A stretch of DNA of 64,000 bases, taken from positions 2,676,860 to 2,740,859 of the forward strand of contig OU452199.1 in the NCBI GenBank assembly GCA_911728435.2, given 5' to 3'. Origin of the DNA: Apoderus coryli (Eukaryota > Arthropoda > Insecta > Coleoptera > Attelabidae). Positions 1-10,912 of this stretch are shown piece by piece (position 1 is the first letter of the stretch; each line of letters opens with the position of its first letter). The position numbers and the translations under genes are program-made. The notes beneath the pieces are model-generated. The model did no database searches, was not told the origin of the DNA, and saw nothing but the letters and a program-made list of their open reading frames with translations.

Positions 1-454
1 TGAAATGCCTAACTAAAAATACTATTGTACATGTCCGAGCGATTTTTCAAACACGTTCCAATTTATTTCTGAATTTATTCCATTTGGGTATGGTACACAT
101 TCGTATAGTTTTTTTGTCTTGAAAATTGAGTATAAACTTTTATTTTGTATTGTTTTATGCTTTATTTGAGTATATTAATTCCATGTAATTAATTTTTGTA
201 TAGGAAAAAAAACAACATAAAACAGAGAACAAATACAATATAACAAAACATTCCAATCAAGTATTATAACAAAACATTAATTAACACAAAAAAGTAACAA
301 AACACAAAACGGCAAGTGTAAGAACAATAATAACAAATAAAAAAAATATAGCAATTAATAAAATATAACAAAACAAAATAAAAAAAAATATAATATTAAA
401 TGTGTATCAACAAAAAGTGAAAATAGTGTGGTTAATTAAAAGAATTTATTTGAA
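1..454 (+). other. upstream region and probable 5' UTR of the spectraplakin first exon
   Basis: No coding signal. From about 205 the sequence becomes a strongly A-rich, T-poor stretch made of AACAAAAC-like words that runs to the start codon at 455, as expected of an unstructured 5' UTR. A tiny upstream ORF (ATG at 400, stop at 418-420, six codons) lies in it. No convincing TATA box was identified, so the transcription start is unknown. Confidence 0.45.
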
Positions 455-593
455 ATGTCAAAACAAAATTACTACAAAGATAAGTTGGGTTTCGATCCGC
501 AAGAGACCATCTACAATGAGGGGCCGCCGGAAAAGTACCGGCGTACAGATGATAAACCACATGGTTACGAGGAGAATTTAACGAAATTTAAAG
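455..593 (+). CDS. shot: spectraplakin (short stop), N-terminal exon of one isoform class
   Basis: First coding exon of a spectraplakin, a giant actin-microtubule crosslinker. The 46 codons run from the ATG at 455 (purine at -3) and include NYYKDKLGFDP and end EENLTKFK, which resembles what I recall of the N-terminus of Drosophila Shot isoforms carrying both CH domains. The exon ends with one extra G at 593, directly before GTACAA. Joined to the exon at 10851 this G makes GAC, giving LTKFK-DERDAV with the frame kept. The frame stays open to 658 if unspliced, and a second possible donor (CAG/GTATGG) follows codon TCA near 628, but it does not match the next exon's phase as well. No signal peptide or membrane segment is seen. 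Confidence 0.85.
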
Positions 594-925
594 GTACAAT
601 GTGGGAATTGTTTATTCAAGCTACTTCAGGTATGGTGGTGGGTTTCATTAGATTTTAAGAGTCCTGCTGTTTGTTTCATGGCTTGTTTGTTTGGAATGGC
701 GTGGATTGATTTTTCTAACAGAGTTGGTTTGGCAAAACAATAATTATTATTATTAATTTAACGCAATTTTATTGAGAAAGTTTAATAGAAAATATTGTCT
801 TTTAGATCGTTTTTTAGCGTTCCATACTGTATGCAATCCGAGTATTTCATATAGGTCAGATTTTACTATACGAGTGCGGGGAGACCTCACTGGAAAGCCG
901 TCGAAGACTGCTAGCCGTTAAGTTT
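594..925. other. intron 1 start, no feature recognised
   Basis: Begins with the donor GTACAA. AT-rich sequence with a short TTA run; no coding similarity was seen until the retrotransposon remnant that begins around 860-926. Confidence 0.5.
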
Positions 926-1397
926 TTGCACAGTCTGTTGCATGGCTCAACAGACTGTGAGTATTTATTGTCTAAACTGAATTTTCTAATACCACGACAG
1001 GCTGGCAGGCTTAGGTTCACATTTTACGAGGATCCTTGTCGTACCAACAGAATGCTTCAGTCTCCTGTACACTATATTTGTGACGGTTTTATCAGAGTAT
1101 CGCACTTTCTTGCTATCAACCACAGCACGCTCGCGAATATTGTTGCCACAATGTCGGGCTTGTTTTGGTGAATTAGAGTAGATACCTACTTATTTGTAGT
1201 TTCTGTTATTATATTGAATTATGTTTTGATGGTTTGTTCTGTTTTTTCTTTTCTCTTTTTTAATTTTCATTCATTCATTTTTCGTATGAAAAGATATTTT
1301 TTTTTGTTCTTTATATAGACACGGATATAATGTAATTATGTTTCCTGTAATTGGGGTTATACCCTGTTGGAAATAAAGAACTGTTTATTTATTTATA
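926..1397 (+). mobile_element. 3' end of a non-LTR retrotransposon with TTTA tail
   Basis: The reading frame at 926-1168 encodes LNFLIPRQAGRLRF followed by CRTNRMLQSPVHYIC. This pattern is typical of the extreme C-terminus of Jockey-type ORF2 proteins (a conserved NF-P-R then RTN---SP--R-C spacing). About 200 bp of 3' UTR follow, ending in TATACCCTGTTGGAAATAAAG and a (TTTA)n tail near 1385-1397. The same tail style (TATACCTGTTAGACAATAAAG) ends the better preserved element at 54789-56515, so the two may be related. Only the last tenth of the element is present. Confidence 0.55.
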
Positions 1398-2058
1398 TAG
1401 TAATGGGGGAGTCTGTATCTATGCTAGAAATACCATAAAATATAAAATTCTAGACTTGTCTCGATTTTGTTTAGAGATGCACGAGTTCTGTGGCGTTTTG
1501 ATAGAGTTACTTGGGGTCGTGGTTGTGACGGTCTATAGATCCTGTTCTGAGGGAAATTTTGATCTGTTTTTGTGCAACCTGGAGGATCTATTGGTTCACT
1601 TATATGCGACTGGTTACAGGATTGTAATACTTAGAGATTGTAATGTGGATTTCCTAGGTCAGTGTAATAATCTAACCAAGTCAATAAAAACCACACTGAA
1701 TTTACATTTATATAACTTGTTGCCTGCACAGGTCAGGGCGTTGCGTGCTAGACCTTTTGAATTTACAGTTTCAGCGTTTTTGCAAAGATACTGTTTCTAT
1801 ACCATTGATGAGTATATGAAAACACCTTTTACTTAATGGATGCTTAGCGGATCCAGACTTCTATGTACATTGTCATACTTGTTCATGATATGTAGTGTTT
1901 GTTATTTAAGTTTGTTTTTTACAATGTATTTGCTAAAATTTTTATATATGTCATTTATTTTTACATGATGAAATGTACTTTTTTTGTTGACGCAGCTTTG
2001 TAGAAAAATGTAAATTATTCTAAGGCTAAATAAATAAATAAATATAAATAAATAAAAT
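1398..2058 (+). mobile_element. non-LTR retrotransposon fragment: endonuclease piece plus 3' UTR
   Basis: The frame up to 1836 reads GGVCIYARN...VVVTVYRSCSEGNFD...GYRIVILRDCNVDFLG, the middle of an APE-type endonuclease. The usual GDFN motif, which carries a catalytic Asp and Asn, reads RDCN, so the domain is damaged. The frame then leaves the family and stops. The stretch 1900-2058 looks like a 3' UTR ending in TAAATAAATAAATA. The reverse transcriptase is missing, so this copy is internally deleted. It abuts the tail of the preceding element, suggesting insertion at that T-rich tail. Confidence 0.6.
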
Positions 2059-2189
2059 ACAGGTTTTTGTAGCAGGACTGGTTTAAACCAAATGGCCAGA
2101 TTAGTCGCCATGTGAACCTCTCGGCTTCAAATACCCACCCTTTACATATTAGTGCAAGGGTTGCCTTTTATATTTCGGGATTAGAGAAC

Positions 2190-2645
2190 AAAAACAAATA
2201 TCAATCATCGAAAATCACTTTATTGTTTTTCAAAATATTCCCCATGAAGATCTATACACTTTTGCATGTGTTTGAACCAATTGTCGAAGCACTTTTGCCA
2301 CTCTGATTGAGGTATCTCCAAAACATGCATTCTGAATGCAGCACCCTTCAGGTGTCGAAAAACGTTGACCTTTCAGTTTGTTTTAGGTGCTCAAAAATGT
2401 AGGTGTGTGAGCCGATGTGTAAGAGTGTCGTGGTGGTATTCGTCTTCGGCGGTTGGTTTTCCTGATTTCTTGGAAGGCAACTGGCAAAAAAATGGTTGTG
2501 AACCACTCAGAAGTGACTGTTCTGCGTTGTTCTAGTGGTACGGTTGCGACATGTCTAGTTTTTCCAAAAAAACAGGCGACCATTTGCTTGGAAGTGCTTC
2601 GTGTGCGAACAACTTTTGTTGGATTTGGCTCATCTTGAAACCCAT
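2190..2645 (-). pseudogene. mariner transposase, C-terminal half (degenerate)
   Basis: Read on the minus strand, 2645-2383 gives DEPNPTKVVRTRSTSKQMV then ACFFGKTRHVATVPLEQRR. This matches the region between the first and second catalytic Asp of a Tc1/mariner transposase. The HHDNASSHT box is scrambled (RIPPRHSYTSAHT). After an indel near 2370, 2350-2190 gives the C-terminal end, with NTCKSV-IFMGNILKN resembling the usual M-KCIDLHG-YFEKQ. The N-terminal half and at least one inverted repeat are absent. It is fused at about 2650 to an unrelated retrotransposon fragment. Confidence 0.75.
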
Positions 2646-2672
2646 ACAGTCGACTGCTGTTTACTTTCGGGC

Positions 2673-3440
2673 TCATACGCGTATGTCTCTTCTAAATACA
2701 TTATACCGTTCGTCAAAACATTCACCATCCTGAATACCTCCATTCAACCAAGTTTCCGTGATAGCAATAAAATCGTACTCCTCGCTTCCAGCACAGCAAA
2801 ATATTTCATTGGTCTTTGTCCTCAACCCCCTTACATTTTGATAATAAACTGTAACCTCATGTAAGAGTGGAATTGATTTTGTCTGTCTTATTGAGGTCCC
2901 TCCTGGTTTGTAGGCGACCTCTTTTTCGTGAAAAACTTCGATACTATCGCCCCATTGGGCCAAACTTCTTTGTTCCAGGCTCTCCTAAAATTTTCCTGAT
3001 TTATCGTGACTTTCATCGATGTATAGATTTCTGGATGCTTTGATACATGTTGTTCACATTGGACCTCACTGAAGTGTGTCTGGAGAACATTTTTTAGATC
3101 CTCTGCCTTTGTATTAGGGTTTAAGCGTGTCACATGGAATGATACAAACTTAGGTATCACTCCAACCTCCACTTTATCATTTTGTCCCACCAAAAAATTT
3201 CTTTTATGTTCCACCCTGTGCCAACTATGCCTTTGCACAACGTTAGTGCCACTGACTTCTCCCAGGTTCTGGATCTGCCTCATTGTATTAGTTGCTTGTG
3301 CAGATATTATGGCATAATTTAAATCGTTTTTATTAATAAATGTATTGTTGTTTCCGTTTTTCACTATAGGGTTATAAAAGGCAACCCTCGTACGATATAC
3401 ATTATTTGACTTATATAGAATAAAATGTGTTGCTCCCCAT
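2673..3440 (-). mobile_element. non-LTR retrotransposon fragment: ORF1 C-terminus and ORF2 start
   Basis: On the minus strand the frame 3300-2888 encodes an ORF1 C-terminal region. It contains VGVIPKFVSFHVTRLNPNT, DLKNVLQTHF and FRRAWNKEVWPNGAIV, and ends in a basic KKRSPTNQEGP segment. This arrangement is common in nucleic-acid-binding ORF1 proteins of insect CR1/Jockey-type elements. Overlapping it, 2963-2673 encodes the start of the endonuclease ORF2: VTVYYQNVRGLRTKTNEIF, then YDFIAITETWLNGGI. The ORF1/ORF2 overlap is the normal arrangement. The fragment stops at about 2673, where mariner sequence begins; no reverse transcriptase is present. Confidence 0.7.
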
Positions 3441-3460
3441 ATCATATAAGTATGCAATAT

Positions 3461-3836
3461 ACAGGGTGTCCCAGGAGACACAAAACAAGGCATTTCTGGT
3501 TTGAGTAGGACAAATCGGTGAGATACGTCAACTAAGATAAGATCCGACTATTTTTGAAGCTCCAGATTACTCACACGGGGGGATATCCACCCTTAAAGTT
3601 TTAAATGGAATGCGGGGTCGAGTAGCACATCATTTGAAAGGTTATTAAATCCTCTTTTCAAGGCCGTCTCATTTTTGGAGTTTTTTTTTTGGTGGATGTA
3701 ACCCCCGTGTGGGGTTTGAGTTTGGGCATCAAACATAGCCGGATATTTTCTTAGTTGACGTGTTTAGCCGTTTTCTGCTTTTCAAGCCAGATATACCTTT
3801 AAATTGCCTTGTTTCGTGTGAGCTGTGACACCCTGT
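3461..3836. mobile_element. MITE with CAGGGTGTC terminal inverted repeats
   Basis: 376 bp between ACAGGGTGTCCC and GACACCCTGT. The inverted similarity extends inward over about 45 bp with gaps: CAAAACAAGGC and TTTCTGGTTTGA at left, GCCTTGTTTCG and TCAAGCCAGAT at right. TA on both sides fits the target duplication of Tc1/mariner-type elements. No ORF inside; the interior has an 11-T run and CCCCGTGTG / CACACGGGGG inverted words. Confidence 0.75.
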
Positions 3837-3964
3837 ATGTCTGTCTGTCTACGATAAATCAAAAACCACTTAAAATATTTACACGATATGTCTAGGTGCT
3901 GATTGAGCGTAGGCAAGGGTTCTTTTAAAAGGGTTGAAAATGTTAAAAATTCATACTTCTTAGG
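3836..3964. other. short TCTG run and spacer
   Basis: A (TCTG)n microsatellite of three to four units lies at 3838-3850, directly after the MITE. The rest is unremarkable. Confidence 0.4.
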
Positions 3965-4140
3965 AAAACAACGCACGAGCTGCGAACTGCGGCGGAAGGC
4001 GGTTACGTGGATGTTAATTTCTATTGTAAATAATAGTAGACATCGCACTGGCAACCACGCGCTTGAGCGTACGCCAACATCGGACGCGGAGACCGCGCAG
4101 ACTCGCGGTAGTCGACAACAACGCAAATTCGCGCGGTTTT
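3965..4140 (+). promoter_or_regulatory. CpG-rich block, candidate alternative promoter or first exon
   Basis: About 175 bp stand out from the AT-rich surroundings: high GC with many CG dinucleotides (GCGGCGGAAGGCGG, ACGCGCTTGAGCGTACGCC, GGACGCGGAGACCGCGC, TTCGCGCGG). No retroelement similarity or tail is attached. A unique CpG-rich island in the first intron of a gene known for several promoters would fit an alternative first exon or enhancer, but I see no long coding frame and no decisive core-promoter motif. Strand is assumed from the gene. Confidence 0.3.
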
Positions 4141-5699
4141 ATTAGTGATGTAGAATAATATTGTTTCGAGAGTATTTTATTATTATTTTTGACGTCGTGG
4201 TGTGCGAGAATTATAAAAAATGGATTTTGGTACCGAAAAGTAGAACAATACGAAAGTTCTATTGGTACTCCTTGTTTGGAGCAACGGGTGAACCTTCTTT
4301 TGAAACGACGTTTCTTTCGTTTTTTCGAAATAATAATTTGTAAAAGATTCAAATGGCTACACGTCCCACCGTGGACACTTTACCGCTTTAACGCCATCCG
4401 CCGCGGTTCATCAAATTTATTTATGATATATGTCACTTGTCATAATTGTCGTAATTTCCAGCGATGAGGATTTTGGCATTGTTGTCAGATTTAGTTTAAG
4501 CAGGTATAAAAATGAACTATATTTAAGAACGTTAATATTTTTGTAAAAATAAAATAAAGCTTGCCTAATTTAGGTTCTCGGGTTAATTACGCATTTGGAC
4601 TTGGGTTGGGGGTATAAATAGATGCTCGATTGATTTCGGTATGACGCAATTAATGAGTACGTGATTGACGATGGTGAAAATTTTTAAATAAAGTGTGGCA
4701 TCCGCGGTTTTTGTAATTTATCTTAGGTGTTGTCAAATTTTGAATGAATTGAATAGCATGAAATATAATTAATATGGAATTTTTTCAATAATCAAATTAT
4801 TTTAGCAAAAGTAAGATAAGATAAACTTGGGGAAATTGATTTTATGTTTAAATTAGCATCTTCACATGTTTCGGATGCAAATAGATTTCGGATTAATTAC
4901 GCTATTGCGGAAATAATAAGTTAGAGGCGTAGGATAGAGATAATTTCAAAGACATTCTGGCAGCAAAGCAGTGTAAGTAGGTATGTTGTTTAATCGAGTA
5001 GATTCAATAAGCATAACACACAAATCTGTTTTCTTTCCTACTGACTTTACTTTAATGAAAAATGTGACGATTTGGGAACTATTTTAAAAATGTTTCCCTT
5101 CAAAGAAGCCTCAACAAAAGTAAACGTTGCAGTGCGCTGACTATTTAAACGTATCTTAAAACACATGTATATAGGGTGTCTCATATTCAATTATTTTGCA
5201 GGGTATGAAAACCAGACTAGACAAAAAAGATACCTAGTCAGAGCAAATGACGGATGTCTGTTGTGAAACGACCTTAACTTTATTTTTCCCACTAATACTG
5301 CGATAATTAATGAATTTGTTTTATACGTATTATTATAATAAATTACGGGGTCCTATTGTAATTTACGTTTACATTTTATATGTAAGTATAATTTTTTTTC
5401 CCAAACGCTATTGTCTTACCTCCGTGTAGGATGCGTAGATAATTTGTTTATTTTTATTCACATAAAATAATAATTTCATTACAAAAAAAAAATACAATTA
5501 ACTGTAGAGAATTGCAATCATCATTATTCTTGACCTTTGCTTTGTATTATTATGAATTATTAGTGTGTGATGATGAAAAGAAAAGAACCAGGTGTACATT
5601 TGGATAGGTAAATCCTTTTTATTTCGCTTAAGTAGTTTTAGAGGTTTTTTCGAGAAATATTACTTTTTCTGGCAAATTTTTACCTTTTCAAATGCGTGA
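4141..5699. other. intron sequence without recognised genes
   Basis: AT-rich, no supported ORF. An isolated TATAGGGTGTCTCAT at 5171 resembles one terminus of the CAGGGTG MITEs found elsewhere, but no partner end was found. A mildly GC-richer patch around 4360-4400 was noted without further signal. Confidence 0.4.
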
Positions 5700-5960
5700 A
5701 GATTATGTAAATGCTTAAAATCGTTATGCTAATTCACAAATGTCGTAAGCGTCAAAGTGCACCTCCAGATCCTTAACATCATCGCACATTTTAAGCGGAA
5801 CAGAGTCAATGCTATACACAAATCCTATTGGATATAAAATAATAAATAAGAGGGGACCCAACCCAGAACACTGCGGCACTTCAGATGGTGCACGGATAAT
5901 ACTATTAATAAAAGATTCACAGATAAAACAAATTCCGAAAACTTGTACCTATAACCCTTT
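5700..5960 (-). pseudogene. degenerate non-LTR reverse transcriptase fragment
   Basis: On the minus strand the sequence reads INSIIRAPSEVPQCSGLGPLLF, the GVPQGS-LGPLLF box of a reverse transcriptase with VPQGS changed to VPQCS. After a deletion that removes the catalytic YADD region it continues with VPLKMCDDVKDLEVHFD, the region resembling IKDLGV-FD downstream of the active site. About 260 bp survive. It runs against the direction of the larger element that starts at about 5975. Confidence 0.55.
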
Positions 5961-5974
5961 TTAAAGATGGGGCT

Positions 5975-7808
5975 CACCCTTGACAGTTCTCCGAAAATTG
6001 GGAAACTCATTATATATCAATGACAAATTAAATATGGGCCAAAAGAAATCACCCTCCGAGTTTAACAGTTTTTTTGTATCTGTTGCTAATAAAATTACTG
6101 AGGCCATGTCTGTGGTTCTTGATGAGCGGGTGCATATGTTAAGTCGAATACCAATGCAGCCTAGCTCATTTTTTATGTTGCCCATCTCGGAGTTTGAGGT
6201 CCTGGAGACCATTCGCCACTTAAAAAACTCGGGCAGTGTTGATATGTTTGACTGCAGCAGTTTCTTTGTGAAGGAATATGCACAGATCTTAGTTAAGCCT
6301 TTAGTGCACATCTTCAGTTTATGTTTGTGCGGCGGCATTTTCCCTGAGCCATTCAAGTTGACTAGAGTTATCCCTGTATTTAAGAAGGGTGACATTGATA
6401 ATGCTTCTGATTACCGACCGATTTCTATAGTTCCTATATTTGGAAAAAATTTTGAGATTATATTAAAACAAAATCTAACTTCTTTTTTGGAAGCGAATAA
6501 CCTTTTGTGTCCTGGACAGTTTGGTTTCAGGGGTAGTCGGTCGACAGTTCAGGCGGTGGCTCGTGTGGTGTCTGACATAGTCGAGGGCCTGGAGAGATGT
6601 GAATTTATTAATCTCACCTTATGTGATCTGAGCAAGGCCTTTGACTGTGTGTCTCATGAAGTTCTTCTGACCAAGCTTTCTCGATATGGTGTGCGGGGAC
6701 TCTCGTTGCAGCTGCTGCGGTCGTACCTGACTGGCAGAGGAGAGACAGTAGCTCTGCGGTCGGAGCTGTCTGAGGTGAGGGTATTAACGAGTAGAGTGCC
6801 CCAGGGCTCTGTGTTGGGTCCGTTGCTCTTTGTCGTTTATATTAACGACCTATATAGTTATTTGAATCCTGGAAAGGTCACTCTTTATGCTCATGATACC
6901 TCTTTGTTGTGTTATGGGAGCAGTGTTTCACAGCTCGAAGGTCGTGCGGGGAACCTTGAGGGAATTGCGAATGGCTGGTTCACTAGTAATCTGCTGAAAC
7001 TAAATATTGATAAGACCCAGAGACTTACATTTTCTAGTGCTAGTGGTCATGCTCGGGGACGAACAGCCAACTTATTGGGGATTATTGTTGATGATGCGCT
7101 TTGCTGGGCATCGCACGTTGATTTTCTCAGGGGTAAGTTGTCTTCTAGTATTTACGTTATTAGGAGGCTCAAACATTGTCTGAGTCAGCAAGCTCTGAGA
7201 ACTGTTTATTTCTCACTGTTCGATTCTCATATTTCTTATGGAGTGAGTCTCTGGGGTAACTCGTCATCGGCTATGCAAATATTTAGAGTGCAAAAAAAGG
7301 TGGTTCGCATTCTGGCAAATGCTGGATATCTGGAGCATTGCAAGCCCATTTCAAATCTCAATATAATGCCTCTCCCGTCTTTGTATATATTATCAACTGC
7401 TTGAGATTCACAGATGTAAGCCCGATTTGTGTATTAACTCAGCTTGTCATGAGTATGGTACGAGATCTGCGGACTTGGTACGGGCTCGGCGATGAAGATT
7501 GACTAAGTCTGAAAAGAATTCCCTACAGATTCGGTTGTATAATGCACTTCCTCGTAGGGTCCGGGAGTACAGTTCAGAAATGTTCAAAAGAACTATAAAA
7601 TCATACTTGCTCAAGCATGCTTTTTATTCTGTGGAAGAATATTCCAAGGAAGTTGTACATTTTAGCAATTAGTCGCTTTTAATTTGTTTGTACCTATGTT
7701 ACTTACACTTTCATCTTTTTTGTTGTAGATATAGTTTTTTTACTTTGACGTACTGCAATTGTTTTGTACAAAACGTAGTCAATAAAGATTATTATTATTA
7801 TTATTATT
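5975..7808 (+). mobile_element. 5'-truncated non-LTR retrotransposon with RT and TTA tail
   Basis: The open frame 5980-7401 encodes most of an ORF2 reverse transcriptase. In order it shows FKLTRVIPVFKKGD and DYRPISIVPIF (RT 1-2), PGQFGFRGSRST, CDLSKAFDCVSHEVLL (RT 3-4), SRVPQGSVLGPLLFVVYIND (RT 5), then YAHDTSLL where YADD is expected. It continues with the thumb region (LLKLNIDKTQRL) and a C-terminal domain. A stop at 7402 breaks the frame; the natural C-terminus (CHEYGTRSADLVRARR, LYNALPRRVREYSS, FKRTIKSYLLKHAFY) continues to about 7670 in other frames. The 3' UTR ends in AATAAAGATTATTATTATTATTATT at 7782-7808. The catalytic Asp-to-His change and frameshift make it non-functional. The 5' end is truncated inside ORF2. 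Family: Jockey superfamily, clade not settled. Confidence 0.85.
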
Positions 7809-8952
7809 GGAAGATGCGCTCATTTTTGCAAGTGGCCGCCAATGTCAAATCTGTTTTGACATTTGTGGACTAGACAGATGCAAGAATACAATTGAACAAG
7901 CCATGGAGTGATACACTCCCCAAGATCGCGGAATAATCGTGCCTATTTTTTTGCGTAACAATTCGTCTGTGGTGTTGGCGCAGCGCGATTTCCGTTGCCG
8001 AGACACTTAAAAGACGAAGTAAGAAGTACCTACTAATTAACAAAAAATCTCGTTAAACTATCAAAAGTTAATTGTTAAATTTACAACAAACTAAACCATA
8101 CATTAACAATGTCCTATATATAATATAAGAGCTGTGTTGTTTAAGTTGGAAAAATGAATATATTCATTTATAAAGAATATAATAATTATTACTTACTCAT
8201 TACTAACCCAATTTATATCACTGGGCGCCAGGCAATTAATAACAACTTTTTCAATAACAACCGATGACTAACAACTTTTAATGATGGAGGTGTGTTTTTT
8301 CACGGGCTTCTTCAATTTGATGAAAATAGATCGCAGATTTACAGCAGCTTCAAATTAGAGAGATTGGTGAAGATGTTTTCGAGCACTTAAATCGTTTAAA
8401 GCTGCTTTTATCCTCAAGGACAGCGTCTCAGTCTTCGCTAAACCGATTTCAACTACCAACAGAAGTCATCCGATGTTGTTTGGCTCTCTTTTTTTTTCTA
8501 AATGAAAAACTTGGATTCTGTTTTTTGATTATGTTTGTTTGAACCTTTACAATTTTGGTCAAGTCGAGAAGATTATATCGGCCAAATGATTGTCATACGG
8601 GCTCGTATGTTGTCCTTGAGGGCTTCAAAAGCACGTAAACACAGGACTTCAAAAAACCCCACAAAAAAAAGCCTGGAACGCTTAAACCGGGCGAACTTGC
8701 GGGCCAGTATTTTTAATTTGCTGTAATTTTACACGATTTCTTTTTACAGTGTATGCTTGGTTATTTAAATAACGAAATAAATGCGGTTAATAACAATACG
8801 AATGGTTTTTTTGTGAAGCCATGACCAGAATTTTAAACAAGATGTTTCTCTATATGAATCATTTTTTAAATGACTTGTAACAATTATTATTATTGCATAA
8901 TGGGTTCTTGGAACCATTTTGAACAAATTATTCAGTGGTTCATTGTTAACAT
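7809..8952. other. intron sequence without recognised genes
   Basis: No coding similarity found. A short GCGCAGCGCGATTTCCGTTGCCGAG patch near 7978 is GC-richer than its surroundings. Poly-T and poly-A runs at 8485 and 8660. Confidence 0.4.
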
Positions 8953-10688
8953 TACACAGTAAAAAATTGCGTGTTAAATTTAACACTCAATGGTGGTACA
9001 TATAGGACCACACGCAATCGGGTATATTAACCAATCATTAAATCTGGTAAAAATGATAATTTTGAAATGTTTTTTTTTATATCTGATGAGTGTTATTCTT
9101 TTAATTCATTGATAGGTACATTTACACTATCGCGTGTAAATTAACTAAATTACAGTGTTAATATTTACACTCAATGGTGTAAAATAAACAATGACACTTG
9201 TAAGTAAACCACCTTTTAATGGTAATTTACGCCTAATTATTGTAAATATCATATTATTATAGTGTGAATTTCATTCCGTTTGGATGTGATTTTGCTATAG
9301 CGGGTGTAACAATTTCTACCCATGGTTAGTATATACTTTCCACGCGTTTACGTCATTTATCATTATCTATCAAAATAACCAGGCATTTGAAATTTTATGT
9401 TAAAATTGTGCAAGATGTTTGCCATTATAAACCTTCGCTTAGTTTGATACATGATTGAATGACTTAATCAAAGCCGAAAGTACCAGCCCCTAATATAATA
9501 TACTTACATTTTTCAAATCACTTGGAAAAGGTTTCTGAATGAATGATGACAATGTTGAATATACGATTTATTATTTATAAAACAAATTATAATTCAAACT
9601 ATTTGGACAAAATGGCAACCTTAATATAGTCGTTGATTGAAATATTTAAACAATAATTATTAAATATTTCAATCAACGATATAGTACATAACCTGCTATG
9701 GTTTAACAATGTAGTATATTAACCATAAACACTAAACAAAAATATGCTTTGTAACAATATAAAAGATTGAAAATCTCAAGTATTATCTATCGTTAATTAA
9801 TACGCCTAATATAGGTACTACTCATCTACTTGTTTATTATTATAACTATTTAGTTGAACAAAATGACACCTTAATGGTACATATACTATAATGGTTTAAA
9901 TAGCAATATACTAATATTAATACTAAACATAATTTCATTGTTCACCATTGGGATCTCCTAAACTTCAAGAGTATAAGGTAAAAATCTGCAATCTGTTATT
10001 ATTATTATTCGAATTATTTAAAAGCTACAAGGAACAGAAATCTGTACCAATCCTATAATACCTAAGTACTTTGTTAAAAATCTACTTACTTACCTAGCTG
10101 TTTCTATTAATTTCAATATGTAGGTACTTACCCAATTTAACCAGATCCTGATAACACCCACTCTCATTTGGCACTTTGCAGAACTTTGCTTTATTTTTAT
10201 ATTATATAGTTTAAATATTAGTGACATAATTCTATTCTATTATTCAGTAATTCACAACGTAAAATGTAAGACCAAAAAGCCGAAAAATCCCCGAATTAAA
10301 TAAAAATATGAAATGACATGTGACCTGCCGGCATTCAAGATTGAACTCTGTACCTTGTGTGTGTTTGTCGTGTAAAAAAAACAATTATAAAGCAAATTTT
10401 AGACTCGGTGCGTTCAAACAACTTTTTAGAGGGGTTTATTGTACGCTGATATCGTGTTATTGTATTTAATTTTTATCATAGAGTGTAAACTTATAATAAA
10501 ATAACACCCGTTCGACAAAATTAACTTTTAAGAGAGTTGAATTCACATGCAACTTTTATACCACAACTTTGGTCCCATATGAGTGTAAAATTGTGGTAAA
10601 TTATATTGATCCGAGTGTTAAATTTAACACTACTTTTATTTACCACTGCAGAAATGATTTTTACCATGTCGATATTTTTTACTGTGTA
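8953..10688. mobile_element. 1.7-kb TIR element with palindromic subterminal repeats
   Basis: Bounded by TACACAGTAAAAAAT at 8953 and its inverse ATTTTTTACTGTGTA ending at 10688. The flanks GTTAACAT and GTAACATA look like a decayed 7-8 bp target duplication. Both ends carry GTGTTAAATTTAACAC palindromes (8971, 10614). AACACTCAATGGTG-type words recur near 8983 and 9165, and weaker relatives (GAGTGTAAAATTGTGGT) appear near the right end. No transposase frame is seen, so it is non-autonomous. Subterminal repeats with an 8-bp duplication would suit hAT-like elements, but the family is not established. Confidence 0.65.
9631..9678. repeat. perfect 19-bp inverted repeat with 10-nt loop
   Basis: CGTTGATTGAAATATTTAA (9631-9649) is followed after 10 nt by its exact reverse complement (9660-9678); ATAT/AGT bases flank both arms, extending the symmetry slightly. 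It sits near the middle of the TIR element at 8953-10688. Confidence 0.85.
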
Positions 10689-10850
10689 GTAACATAGACA
10701 TGATTGAAGATTTGAATAACATATTAATATGTATATAGTGGTCAAGTATTGTTAATAATTTGGACGAGTCTTTTTGATGATTAATAATAAGTTTAATTTT
10801 TTATTTACTTTTGTAATCTTATGCTTAAATTGTTTCATTTCTGTTTACAG

Positions 10851-10912
10851 ACGAGCGCGACGCAGTACAAAAGAAAACATTCACGAAATGGGTGAACAAA
10901 CATTTGAAAAAG
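10851..10912 (+). CDS. shot: spectraplakin CH1 domain exon 1 (actin-binding start)
   Basis: 62-nt exon between CTGTTTACAG and GTGAGT. With the G carried over from 593 it encodes DERDAVQKKTFTKW and then VNKHLKK. This is the hallmark opening of the first calponin-homology domain of spectraplakins and plakins (plectin, dystonin, MACF1, Shot): helix A of CH1, which contains one of the actin-binding sites. It ends in phase 0, so a skipped or included in-frame microexon can follow. Exon ends coincide with what I recall of the vertebrate plakin exon structure. This exon is constitutive in isoforms with a full CH1-CH2 actin-binding domain. Confidence 0.95.

Noticed and set aside
593..658. Extension of the first exon to 658 (KGTMWELFIQATSGMVVGFIRF) as a real C-terminus
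   Set aside because: The donor at 594 gives the exact phase and sequence (LTKFK-DERDAV) expected for Shot, and the extension is unlike the family; kept only as intron retention possibility.
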